DNA of 42,716 nucleotides. Origin: Saliniplasma sp046497075 (GTDB taxonomy: Archaea; Thermoplasmatota; Thermoplasmata; Halarchaeoplasmatales; Halarchaeoplasmataceae). The stretch lies in contig JAWOGF010000067.1 of the NCBI GenBank assembly GCA_046497075.1, positions 1-42,716 on the forward strand. Direction: 5' to 3'. The notes beneath the pieces are model-generated. The model worked only from the letters and a program-made list of their open reading frames with translations. It was not told the origin of the DNA and made no database searches. Below, piece by piece: positions 16,613-24,587 of the stretch; position 1 is the stretch's first letter, and each line of letters starts with the position of its first letter. The position numbers and the translations under genes were made by a program.

Positions 16613-18232
16613 TTAGATCTTGTTTTCAAATATCTCCCTTAGATATATCATGGGAACACTCCCCGAATAAAGGATAGTGTCGTGGAAGAATTTTTCAGTA
16701 TAATCATCTCCCATCTTACTCTTCACTTCTTCCTTAAGGTCCTTGAGCATCTCCTTACCTAACAGGTAACTCAACTGATATGCTGGATTCTGAGTATATC
16801 TTTTCACTTCAGCCAAAGCGTCTTTTTCTTTCAATCCAGCATTATCTACCAAGAAATCGACGGCTTCATCGAAATCCATTTCGCCTTTACTTAGCTTGAC
16901 ATCTACAACTATACGGGCGGCCCTCCAAACGATATCTTTCGTTTGTATCAACCTAGCTTCAGGGGTATCGTCGAATCCATGATCTTTCATCATCTCTTCA
17001 CAGTAATGTGCCCATCCTTCAATAGTTTCTATAGCTCGTGAAAATAAGTGGAAGATATCATCATGCGTCCTAGCCGCTGCATTTTGAAGATGGTGACCGG
17101 GATAACCTTCGTGCACTGTCGTATTTCTAACATCCCAATAAGAATAGTTCGTAAGGTCTTCTTCATTCTGAGGAGGGGTTACTATGTATATACCCTTCAT
17201 CACTTTGTCAAATTTTGCTGGAGGCATATATGCAGCGTATGGTATCAACGGTCTGAGATATTCAGGGGTTTCTGTAACTTCTATTTCTTCATCATCGGGG
17301 ATCGTAGCCAACTCTTGTTCTATAACAAAATTCTTAGCATCCTCGAGTCCCTCTCTATACCAATCAAGAGCCTCTTCGAAGGAAGCAGGGGTTTGAGTCA
17401 TGATCTCCTCGACCACTTCTTCCACTTCTGCCCGGTCGTCTATCTGTTCAGCATATTCTTTCATATCCTCTTTTGATTCTTCTAGTAGATCTTCCCCGAT
17501 CTCCAATATCTCATCAGGGGTATGACCCAATTCTCTTTTTTCTATCAATTCCCGAAATTTTTCAGATCCGATGGCGAAATCTTCTACAGATTCATTCTTT
17601 TTTTCTTCCAACCATTCGATGTACTTTTCAAGAGCGCTATCAGCTTCATCGATAGAACGGTTTAATTCTTCTAGTCGTTCCTTATCGATGTCTTCTTGCC
17701 GGGCTATCATAATGACTAGTTTCATCAGCATAGGTAGTTGTTCTGCTGATTCTATGGCCATGTCTATCCATAATTTAACCGGTTCTTCCAATTTTGTTTT
17801 CTCTTGTTCCAATAATATTGGTATTTTTTTGATCCTTTCATGAATGCTCTCTAATCTTTTTTCTATCGGAGCAAAATCTCTTTTGATCAGGGGGAAGATA
17901 CCTCCACCTATGGCTGAAGGGGCAGAGGGGTTCTTCTCCCATCGTCTCAATTCTTTCATCTGAAATAACATCAGATCGAAAAGATGTAGACCTAATTTTC
18001 TTGCCATCCTGTTTTCATCGGATAATTCGTCAATCTCGAACTCCCTCAATCGATTCTTCCAATCCTCCATCATCTCGATATCTTTTAGATGTTTTTCACG
18101 TGAAATATCCGGCAACAGATGATCGTATTCATGTATGCCAAGATGAGTTGCCCATATCGGATTTCTCTTCATGAACTTATCGAATATATCTTCCTCGAAT
18201 TTTTCGAATCTGCTGTTTTCATCCTTTATCAT
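16613..18232 (-). CDS. DUF885 family zinc-peptidase-like protein
   Basis: This 539-residue, mostly helical protein has no signal peptide. HEGYPGHHLQ (about residues 370-379) is the DUF885 metal site, a variant of HExxH-type zinc peptidase motifs, and TIEGWAHYCEEMM downstream supplies the conserved Glu ligand region. A late YQLSYLLGKEML segment is also typical. Members are predicted carboxypeptidase-like enzymes; the substrate is unknown. I chose the ATG at 18230-18232, with GGTGAT just before it; two in-frame starts lie 6-9 bases upstream. The Asp/Glu content is high. It precedes the ABC operon on the same strand with a 50-base gap. Confidence 0.85.
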   Translation of the reverse strand: MIKDENSRFEKFEEDIFDKFMKRNPIWATHLGIHEYDHLLPDISREKHLKDIEMMEDWKNRLREFEIDELSDENRMARKLGLHLFDLMLFQMKELRRWEKNPSAPSAIGGGIFPLIKRDFAPIEKRLESIHERIKKIPILLEQEKTKLEEPVKLWIDMAIESAEQLPMLMKLVIMIARQEDIDKERLEELNRSIDEADSALEKYIEWLEEKKNESVEDFAIGSEKFRELIEKRELGHTPDEILEIGEDLLEESKEDMKEYAEQIDDRAEVEEVVEEIMTQTPASFEEALDWYREGLEDAKNFVIEQELATIPDDEEIEVTETPEYLRPLIPYAAYMPPAKFDKVMKGIYIVTPPQNEEDLTNYSYWDVRNTTVHEGYPGHHLQNAAARTHDDIFHLFSRAIETIEGWAHYCEEMMKDHGFDDTPEARLIQTKDIVWRAARIVVDVKLSKGEMDFDEAVDFLVDNAGLKEKDALAEVKRYTQNPAYQLSYLLGKEMLKDLKEEVKSKMGDDYTEKFFHDTILYSGSVPMIYLREIFENKI

Positions 18233-18272
18233 TATCATCACCTTTAATATTTCGATTTATGAACAATCACTC

Positions 18273-18710
18273 TCACAAATACTTTACCATCTTAATACCC
18301 TTTTCTCCATTGGTATAAAAGTCTTCTATCACCTCGATGGGTCTAAAATTTTTGTTTTGATAGAAGTTAAGAGCTATATGGTTCGTCGGTCTTACCTCAA
18401 GGGTTATCACTTTGATGTTTTCATTTATACATTTAGTTATAAACTTATTTAGTAAAGTTGACCCGATACCCTGCCTTCTGTATAATGGATGGACTGCTAA
18501 CATCAATATCCTAGCGTGGGTCCTAGATGATAAAAGAACACTAATAAATCCCACTATGGCTTTGTCCTTTACTGCTACCAAAAAATCCGTATTAGATGCA
18601 CTACATAACTGTAAAAATAAATCCTCATCATAATTTTCCTTAAGGGATATATTAGCGATATGTATCACTTTTTCTATATCATCAGGCCGGAATGTCCTGA
18701 TCAACACCAT
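18273..18710 (-). CDS. RimI-like GNAT acetyltransferase
   Basis: The protein has 145 residues. It shows the complete GNAT fold: RTFRPDDIEKVIHIANISL at the start, the acetyl-CoA loop AVHPLYRRQGIGSTLLNKF (about 77-95) with R-x-x-G-x-G, and LEVRPTNHIALNFYQNKNF near the end, which is characteristic of RimI/ArdA-type N-terminal acetyltransferases. It probably acetylates protein N-termini. No SD precedes the ATG; AGATATATC about 25 bases upstream may be its TATA box. Base use here is more AT-rich than in neighbouring genes. Confidence 0.85.
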   Translation of the reverse strand: MVLIRTFRPDDIEKVIHIANISLKENYDEDLFLQLCSASNTDFLVAVKDKAIVGFISVLLSSRTHARILMLAVHPLYRRQGIGSTLLNKFITKCINENIKVITLEVRPTNHIALNFYQNKNFRPIEVIEDFYTNGEKGIKMVKYL

Positions 18711-18892
18711 GGAGTACCCAATAATACCAAGTATGATATATCTTACTGTTCATATGTATATATATATGCTGTTAATAGGATACGTATAGAGTAACATTGT
18801 GCTCTACTCATCGACGGTATACTAAGTACAAAAACTTTATTAGGGTGTGTATGCATATACATACGTACAACAACCCCCCCAAGGTCAACATA

Positions 18893-19069
18893 ATGTTAGA
18901 CCGTGACACTATATCCCAGCAAGGGGATGCCCCCCATGGTTTTCAGGCCTCTTTAGACGATTTTATGGGTTGTTTAGAAAGGACTAAACAGGTTGTTGAA
19001 AATAATTGTAATGGGGAATTTGAACACTATAAAAGCTGTATAGAAAGGGCTATGAAAATACTTAATTGA
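18893..19069 (+). CDS. Hypothetical small protein, 58 residues
   Basis: I do not recognise this protein. It is soluble, with an acidic/amphipathic helical C-terminal half (ASLDDFMGCLERTKQVVENN and CIERAMKIL) and three cysteines. AAGGTC lies eight bases before the ATG, a TTTATTAGG box lies about 55 bases upstream, and a nine-T run follows 35 bases after the stop, so it looks like a self-contained transcription unit. A GTATG...CATAC palindrome at about 18850-18865 could be an operator. A longer frame from a TTG at 18797 is less likely. Confidence 0.45.
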   Translation: MLDRDTISQQGDAPHGFQASLDDFMGCLERTKQVVENNCNGEFEHYKSCIERAMKILN

Positions 19070-19103
19070 TAATTGATATATCACGATAATCACCCTCCCT
19101 CCC

Positions 19104-19112
19104 TTTTTTTTT
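19104..19112 (+). terminator. T9 run, probable archaeal terminator
   Basis: Nine consecutive T residues follow a pyrimidine-rich stretch (CCCTCCCTCCC), 35 bases after the stop of the 58-residue ORF. Archaeal RNA polymerase terminates at such U-tracts without a hairpin. Confidence 0.5.
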
Positions 19113-19206
19113 AACATCGTCCCTTATGGATGTTTAATATTTGTTTTAGGTATATCTTGGGATAATTCAGCAAACTATTTATATAAAAAGATGCATTTGA
19201 ATTAGT

Positions 19207-19230
19207 GAATAACAAAAATGTTTGTTATTC
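19207..19230 (+). promoter_or_regulatory. 10-bp perfect inverted repeat in HEAT-protein promoter/leader
   Basis: GAATAACAAA and TTTGTTATTC are separated by AATG. A TATA-like TTTATATAAAAA lies at about 19177-19188, so the palindrome sits at the expected transcript start. It could be a repressor operator or a 5' RNA hairpin. The loop holds an ATG that opens a seven-codon frame (MFVIRVK, stop). Confidence 0.5.
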
Positions 19231-19292
19231 GGGTGAAGTAAAAAACGACGAGGTTTAAACGGTGGGGGATTAGTCATCGGAGACAGGTAATA

Positions 19293-19709
19293 ATGGGATA
19301 TATCGAAAAGGTACTTAAAGACCTTAAGGATGATGATCCAAAAGTCAGAAGGAAAGCAGTTCAGATATTAGAGCTAGTGGAGAATGAGGATGTAGTTGAT
19401 CCCCTTATAGAAGCTTTAAATGATGAGGATGAACGAGTAAGAGGTATAGCAGCTAGGGCGTTGGGGAAGGTTGGGAAAAAGAAGACAGCGGAACAACTTA
19501 TAGATCTCTTAGATGATGAACATTATTTTGTCAGAGGATGTGCAGCAGATGCTCTTGGAGATCTTGGAGCTAGTGAAGCGATAGATAATTTGATTGAAAG
19601 ACTTTATGAAGATAAGGTATGGGTGCAGGACGAAACCGCAAAGGCTTTGATCAAGATAAGTCACCCTAAAGGTATTTCTGCTCTTGAAAAGTGGTTGAGA
19701 GAACGGTGA
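19293..19709 (+). CDS. HEAT-repeat protein
   Basis: The 138-residue protein is made almost wholly of HEAT/PBS-lyase-type helical repeats: DDDPKVRRKAVQILELV (about 13-29), DEDERVRGIAARALGKVG (about 44-61), DDEHYFVRGCAADALGDLG (about 74-92) and EDKVWVQDETAKALIKI (about 105-121). Such repeats form a scaffold for protein-protein contacts, and no catalytic residues are expected. The leader has an unusual 10-bp inverted repeat near the transcript start. The Alba gene follows 65 bases downstream, possibly on the same transcript. Confidence 0.88.
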   Translation: MGYIEKVLKDLKDDDPKVRRKAVQILELVENEDVVDPLIEALNDEDERVRGIAARALGKVGKKKTAEQLIDLLDDEHYFVRGCAADALGDLGASEAIDNLIERLYEDKVWVQDETAKALIKISHPKGISALEKWLRER

Positions 19710-19774
19710 AACTAAAATAGTAAATATGACCTTTCTAATTCGGGATTCGAAGAAATTACGCGAGGTACATAGAT

Positions 19775-20056
19775 ATGGCAGAAGACAATACAGTATATAT
19801 CGGAAAGAAAGAAACTATGGCTTACGTGATGGCTGTCGTAAACCAGTTCAATAATGGCTCTGATGAGGTATTTATAAAAGCTAGAGGAAGGGCCATCAGC
19901 AAGGCAGTCGATGTGGCTGAGATAACAAAAAATAGATTTCTGAAAGAAGCCACTATCACTGAAATAGAGACAGATACTGAAGAAATCGAACAGGAAGAGG
20001 AAGATCGGACTGTAAATGTTTCCTCTATGTCGATCACTCTCAGTTTGGAACCGTAA
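19775..20056 (+). CDS. albA: Alba DNA/RNA-binding protein
   Basis: This is a small chromatin and RNA-binding protein of 93 residues. IGKKETMAYVMAVVNQF near the N-terminus and ARGRAISKAVDVAEITKNRF in the middle match the IF3-C-like fold of Alba, with the basic residues of the first loop (IGKK) being where acetylation or DNA contact occurs. An acidic stretch (TDTEEIEQEEEDR) takes the place of the usual hairpin basic arm, which is somewhat unusual. A GAGGT is upstream of the ATG. Confidence 0.88.
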   Translation: MAEDNTVYIGKKETMAYVMAVVNQFNNGSDEVFIKARGRAISKAVDVAEITKNRFLKEATITEIETDTEEIEQEEEDRTVNVSSMSITLSLEP

Positions 20057-20233
20057 GAGATAGGACAAACACCTTGAGAGCTAACAGTTTAACCTGTTTT
20101 TGGTATTATTTTAGTTTATGGTATAGTTTGATTTCTATCGATGGTGATCTTATCAACGCAAAAGCAGTCGATCTATTCTACTTCTAATAAGGGTAAATTT
20201 TAATTAATCGGTTACAAGTTCCAATATTGGGTT

Positions 20234-20584
20234 ATGCGGATGAAGTTATCGAAAAAACATTGTGTCCCTTGTGAAGGCGGACAGTCTCCAATGCCTGAAG
20301 TAGAAGAAGACAGGTTCTTAGAAGACGTTATGAACTGGGAAATAGACAGAGAAGGGGCACATAAGATCAAGAAAAAGTTTAGTTTCAAAAACTTCGAAGA
20401 GTCTATGGAATTTGTAAATGAGGTTGCTGAGATCGCTGAGAAGGAGGGACACCATCCTGATATATATATATCTTGGAATACGGTCAAATTTCTACTATAT
20501 ACCCACGCTATAGATGGCCTTTCTGAGAACGATTTTATAATGGCTTCAAAGATCGACGAGTTGTATAGGAGTAAATTCAGCTAG
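20234..20584 (+). CDS. Pterin-4a-carbinolamine dehydratase
   Basis: This is a 116-residue PCD/DCoH family protein. EGHHPDIYISWNTVKFLLYTHAIDGLSENDF contains the family signature H-H-P, W, T-H and D residues of the active site (written here from residues about 76-106). The N-terminal KKHCVPCEGG is a common PCD opening and could bind a metal. The enzyme dehydrates 4a-hydroxy-tetrahydropterin; archaea use it in methanopterin-type or other pterin metabolism, or it may act as a moonlighting cofactor. The start is the ATG at 20234; one six bases downstream is possible. Confidence 0.92.
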   Translation: MRMKLSKKHCVPCEGGQSPMPEVEEDRFLEDVMNWEIDREGAHKIKKKFSFKNFEESMEFVNEVAEIAEKEGHHPDIYISWNTVKFLLYTHAIDGLSENDFIMASKIDELYRSKFS

Positions 20585-20589
20585 ATCTT

Positions 20590-20988
20590 TCAGCTAGACC
20601 TTGAAATGTCGATTATAGCCTTTTCTCTAGCCTTTTCATCCTTCCTATCAGCCCAATCGACTCTTTCATCTGGTAATTTAGTGAGCAGAGAAGCTAGGGT
20701 CGTAAGATCCATAAGACTCCAAAGGAGATTGACTACACCGAATATGAATATCCTTGGTGCATAAATGTCGATAAATAGTATTGAGGATAGAGTAAGTGGG
20801 AAAAGGTAAACTGCTAAAACCTTATTTTTTTCTCTCAAAAATTCATTAGAGAACTGGAACCCTACTGATTTGATCGAAACTACGAATCGTTCAAATTTAG
20901 TTTTCATGGCTATATGGGGTATGTAGTGAAAAACCTCATGAACCAAGATCGCTAAAACACCTATCAATATGGGTTCTAAGGGATGCAT
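20590..20988 (-). CDS. Membrane protein with HExxH motif (M50/DUF3267-like)
   Basis: The protein has 132 residues. The first helix contains HEVFHYIPH (about residues 17-25), an HExxH zinc site in a membrane setting, as in M50/DUF3267 proteins. Two or three further hydrophobic segments follow (about 57-75 and 80-105), and the C-terminal tail is charged. Length is short for a site-2 protease, and the second metal-ligand motif of M50 is not evident, so it may be a DUF3267-like protein of unknown function. It is convergent with the pterin dehydratase gene. Confidence 0.6.
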   Translation of the reverse strand: MHPLEPILIGVLAILVHEVFHYIPHIAMKTKFERFVVSIKSVGFQFSNEFLREKNKVLAVYLFPLTLSSILFIDIYAPRIFIFGVVNLLWSLMDLTTLASLLTKLPDERVDWADRKDEKAREKAIIDISRSS

Positions 20989-21073
20989 ATGATTTTGTAA
21001 TAAATATCGGTTGAATTAAAATTTTTGGAGGGAAGTCAAAAATAATGTTTAGTCTGTAACTTATAATCGTATT

Positions 21074-21224
21074 GAGGTGAAAGTCAGGGAAAGAGGAATC
21101 GATGAGTTAAAGGAAAACAAAGGTGGAGAAACATGAAGGACTTTTGAGGTTTGAGTTCCTAGATAATCTTGAGGAACAATCGATGATGTTGATTCCGAAG
21201 GAGAAAGATATCGATGACTTATGA
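21074..21224 (+). pseudogene. Possible decayed coding region
   Basis: In the 350-base gap between 20989 and 21339 no intact gene is seen. Two adjacent frames show coding-like runs: EVKVRERGIDELKENKGGE ends at a TGA at 21134, and a frame shifted by one continues RFEFLDNLEEQSMMLIPKE to a TGA at 21222. This pattern fits a gene broken by a frameshift and then decaying. The pieces are short, and I can name no family. The remaining bases to 21339 show nothing recognisable. Confidence 0.25.
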
Positions 21225-21339
21225 CTTTGAATTATATTATCTTGATGGAGAATAGAAAGAGAACACGGTGGAATTTTATGTAAGTGGCAGAGAGTATATA
21301 TGTCTGTACATAGGACGATACCTGTTTCATAAAAAGTGA

Positions 21340-22767
21340 TCAGATCAGGCTTTGTCGAGCGATATCCACCAAGTGACTGTCCACTTCTTCCCAATCATCA
21401 GCAGCTTCTTTGAATAGATTTACAGCTCTATCCTGAGCTTCATCTAATACCATCTTTTCGTTTATATCCACTAAGTCACTTTCTTTGATTATGAATTTAC
21501 CGTTGATGACCACGTTATCCACTTCGAAACCGGTGGCGGAATATACTAGATTGGGTATGTAATTATGAAATGGGTAGTCAACTGAGGGTGTCAGATTTGC
21601 TTTTGAAATATCGATTGTTATTATATCCGCAGCTTTACCTTCTTCAATAGATCCGAGTTTTTCATCAAGACCTAACACTTCGGCTCCTCCTAGACAGCCT
21701 AAGTTCAGTATTTCCCAGGCAGGAAGTATAGTAGGGTCTCTATATTTGGTTTTGGTCAATATCGATGCGGTTCTCATCTCTCTGAACATGTTGTGAGTTC
21801 CTGGACCAGGGGCTTGATCCGTACCTAATCCCACCGTACCGCCAAGTGACAAAAAGTCTGATACCGGTGGTACGATGCCATCTATCATCCCGATGGAACT
21901 TGGACATCCGACCATATCTACATCATTTTTAACCATGATCTCTTTTTCGTTCTGTGTAGTGTCGTGACAGTGGGCAGCGATAAGGGAACTGTCTAACATG
22001 TTCAATCCCTTTAAAACATTCACAGTGGTGGAATCCTTGCCATATCTCCCCTTGACCTGCAGGGATTCTCTTTCTCCCTGGGCAACGTGCATGTGGATCT
22101 TTGCCATCCGCTTATCTGCATGCTCTTTTACTTTTTTCAGGGTATCGATGGATACCATATCTAGTGCCTGGGGTCCGTATAGTATATCGATCAATTTCGA
22201 CTCCTGATACGTGTCGTATAATTTATCCGTTTCATTCAGGGATCTTTTTCCTTTGTCCCCGTCCAATTCATATATCTCTTTTGGGCCCATACTCTCTTTC
22301 TTTGATACGACTTCATTGATAATCTCCGCAGCGGAAACTCGAACATTAAACGGTTTGTAAACCTCCTCTATCAACCTTCCAACATCCGATGTATATTCTC
22401 CAAAGGTCGTTATACCTGAGCGCAGTCCTTCTATCACACCCAATTTCGAACCTAATATCTTATCTTCTTCATCAAGGTGTTTTGCGAAAGGTCTGATAGC
22501 TTTATTCATCCACTCGATCTCGGGTACATCTTGTGCCGCCCCCCTCAAGATCGTTGAACCAGTGTGGGTATGGGCGTTAATCAGACCAGGCATCGTCACG
22601 TGTTTTCGGCCGTCGATGACCTGTTCTGCTGTACTTCTGTCGAACTCACATGTTTTACCTACAAAGTCGATTTTTCCGTTTGAATAGGATACGACTCCAT
22701 CATCGATTATACCCAAATCCTCGCCCTGGAATGTTATCAATCTTGTATTTATTATCGCGGTCCTCAT
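21340..22767 (-). CDS. Amidohydrolase, SAH/MTA deaminase-like
   Basis: The 475-residue metal-dependent hydrolase belongs to the MtaD/SsnA/TrzN group. Metal and substrate motifs appear in order: PGLINAHTHTGSTILRGA (about 55-72), KIHMHVAQGE (about 217-226), IAAHCHD (about 260-266) and GTDQAPGPGTHNMFREMRTA (about 316-335). The classic enzymes deaminate S-adenosylhomocysteine or methylthioadenosine, and DadD-type archaeal members deaminate 5'-deoxyadenosine; some family members are chlorohydrolases. The TDQAPGPG loop differs from the TDGAASNN of typical SAH deaminases, so the substrate may differ. TTATTTTATTAAA upstream suggests a leaderless start. Confidence 0.85.
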   Translation of the reverse strand: MRTAIINTRLITFQGEDLGIIDDGVVSYSNGKIDFVGKTCEFDRSTAEQVIDGRKHVTMPGLINAHTHTGSTILRGAAQDVPEIEWMNKAIRPFAKHLDEEDKILGSKLGVIEGLRSGITTFGEYTSDVGRLIEEVYKPFNVRVSAAEIINEVVSKKESMGPKEIYELDGDKGKRSLNETDKLYDTYQESKLIDILYGPQALDMVSIDTLKKVKEHADKRMAKIHMHVAQGERESLQVKGRYGKDSTTVNVLKGLNMLDSSLIAAHCHDTTQNEKEIMVKNDVDMVGCPSSIGMIDGIVPPVSDFLSLGGTVGLGTDQAPGPGTHNMFREMRTASILTKTKYRDPTILPAWEILNLGCLGGAEVLGLDEKLGSIEEGKAADIITIDISKANLTPSVDYPFHNYIPNLVYSATGFEVDNVVINGKFIIKESDLVDINEKMVLDEAQDRAVNLFKEAADDWEEVDSHLVDIARQSLI

Positions 22768-22812
22768 GGTCTTTACCCAATAGTTTAATAAAATAAAGGG
22801 GTAAAAAGCTTT

Positions 22813-23379
22813 CTAGACCTCTACAGAGTCACCGGGTTCTAATAGAGTTCCGTTTATACCTTCCTCGTCCATCAACTCCACCAGACCTTCTGCATCCTCG
22901 GATCCATCCTCAGGGTCATAATGGAATGGTACTACCAACTCAGGTTTCAATCTTTTAAAAGCAGAGAGATAATCATCGTAATAGTCAGGGAAACAAGCCG
23001 TGAAAAGTAGTTTTACGTTTTCTACTTCCGGGAATATGTTGGAATCACCAGAATGTAAAACTCCGTCGTAGTAATAACTGACACTTTGCTCTGCATTCCA
23101 ACACTGGCAGTCCAGGATTTTAACGTCTTTGAAGTACATCCCAGGTTCCGCACCAATACCATCTAAGTCGAACTTTTTCAGTGTCGGTTCGGGGGCGAGT
23201 AACTCCACATTGTCTTTGTATTTTGCAAAATCATCTGTGTCGAAATGGTCGTCATGTTCGTGCGTGACCAGGACAAGATCCGGTTTCTTCTCAGGTTCTA
23301 CTGAAAAATTCGGATCGATCAAGACATGGTCTTCACCAAAGATCTCTACACAGGCATTGCCTAACCATCTCACCTTCAT
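22813..23379 (-). CDS. MBL-fold metal-dependent hydrolase
   Basis: The protein has 188 residues. It has the metallo-beta-lactamase signature THEHDDHFD (about 39-47) with the two-metal His/Asp ligands, and LHSGDSNIF (about 108-116) and VPFHYDP (about 151-157) for the remaining ligands. The short, compact layout matches the UlaG-like subgroup (beta-lactamase superfamily domain, PF13483 type). Substrate unknown. GGAAGAGGG precedes the ATG. The gene is co-directional with the amidohydrolase, 45 bases away, perhaps in one operon. Confidence 0.88.
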   Translation of the reverse strand: MKVRWLGNACVEIFGEDHVLIDPNFSVEPEKKPDLVLVTHEHDDHFDTDDFAKYKDNVELLAPEPTLKKFDLDGIGAEPGMYFKDVKILDCQCWNAEQSVSYYYDGVLHSGDSNIFPEVENVKLLFTACFPDYYDDYLSAFKRLKPELVVPFHYDPEDGSEDAEGLVELMDEEGINGTLLEPGDSVEV

Positions 23380-23486
23380 CTTTTTCCCTCTTCCTATGTA
23401 AGATTATTGTAGAACATCAACTAAAAATTTTTGGTACTCGTAAAAACCAACAAATATTTTATAATATGTACTATATCCAGAGGTAT

Positions 23487-24488
23487 ATGTCATTGGAAAA
23501 TGGATGCGAAGTGATAGTCAATACCTGCATGTCGATTTCAGAAAACGATAAGGTCGTGATCGTTACTGATAACGAAAGCAAGAAGATCGCAGACTGCATC
23601 AGAGAAAAGGTATTGGATATAACGCCAGATACTCGGTATTTTAACCTAGATATATATGGGGAAAGGCCGTTGAACAGGTTACCAGATACCATAGATAAGA
23701 AAGCAACGGAAGCGACAGTGACCTTCTTCGTAGCAAAAACGATAAAAGGTGAACTAGACACTGTCCGTATGCCATTTTTCAACGCCGGGGTGAACGGTGG
23801 TAGACATGCACATATGATGAATATCACTGAGGAGATAGTAGAAAAGGGAATCGATGTTGATTACGAAAGAGTGGAAGAATTCACTCAGAAGGTTCATTCT
23901 GTCGCAAAGAAGGCTACAGATATGAGGATAAAAACAGATAAGGGAACCGACCTTTCAGTGGAGGTAGGTAGATTCAAATGGGTTGCAGCTACGGGTATAT
24001 CAAAGCAGGCAGGTGATTGGCTCAACCTACCAGATGGTGAAGTATACACAGCTCCAGATACTATGGAAGGTACAGTGGTTGCGGACGGAACTATGGGAGA
24101 TTATTTCGATGGTATGTTCTCTTTGGATGAGATCGAAAACGCAGAGTTGACTTTAACCATAAAGACATTCGATAGACCCAAAGTGGTCGATATCGATTGT
24201 AAAGATACTGAACTCAAAGAGGAATTTACCCAATATGTTAACGAATACGAGTGTTCTCAGATCGTAGGAGAAGTTGGCCTGGGGACAAATATCTTTCTAG
24301 AAGAACTGATAGGCAACATACTCATGGATGAAAAACATCCTACAGCCCATATAGCCTTTGGGGACCCTAACGATAATATGACCTTCGCTGGATGGAAATG
24401 TCCCAAACATGTAGACCTTGTACTCCAGGATTGTGACATTTGGTTGGATGATGAGATGATAATGGAGAAAGGAACCTACCTCATTTAA
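23487..24488 (+). CDS. M29-family aminopeptidase
   Basis: The protein resembles thermophilic aminopeptidase AmpS/PepS of peptidase family M29. It has LPDGEVYTAPD (metal-ligand Glu), QIVGEVGLGTN (second Glu region), HIAFGDPNDN and HVDLVLQDCDIWLDD (His and Asp ligands) in the expected order, for a two-metal enzyme that trims N-terminal residues of peptides. I chose the ATG at 23487 (333 residues): AGAGGTAT is right before it and a TATTTTATAAT box about 28 bases earlier would put the transcript start there. The ATG at 23466 would add seven residues. Confidence 0.85.
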   Translation: MSLENGCEVIVNTCMSISENDKVVIVTDNESKKIADCIREKVLDITPDTRYFNLDIYGERPLNRLPDTIDKKATEATVTFFVAKTIKGELDTVRMPFFNAGVNGGRHAHMMNITEEIVEKGIDVDYERVEEFTQKVHSVAKKATDMRIKTDKGTDLSVEVGRFKWVAATGISKQAGDWLNLPDGEVYTAPDTMEGTVVADGTMGDYFDGMFSLDEIENAELTLTIKTFDRPKVVDIDCKDTELKEEFTQYVNEYECSQIVGEVGLGTNIFLEELIGNILMDEKHPTAHIAFGDPNDNMTFAGWKCPKHVDLVLQDCDIWLDDEMIMEKGTYLI

Positions 24489-24513
24489 ATAAGGAAGGGG
24501 CAAGTTTATAAAG

Positions 24514-24534
24514 GACCCTCATTGTGAGAGGGTC
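24514..24534 (+). promoter_or_regulatory. 7-bp inverted repeat at helicase promoter
   Basis: GACCCTC and GAGGGTC flank a seven-base spacer (ATTGTGA). TTTATAAA lies just upstream at 24505-24512, so the repeat overlaps the expected transcript start of the DEAD-box helicase. It may be an operator or a 5' hairpin. Confidence 0.45.
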
Positions 24535-24587
24535 AAAGAACGAAATTGAACATTAATCTTTAGAAATCAAAGAAAGGGTTGACAATT

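Noticed and set aside
19712..20068. Minus-strand frame across the Alba gene
   Set aside because: It is the shadow of Alba and has no domain.
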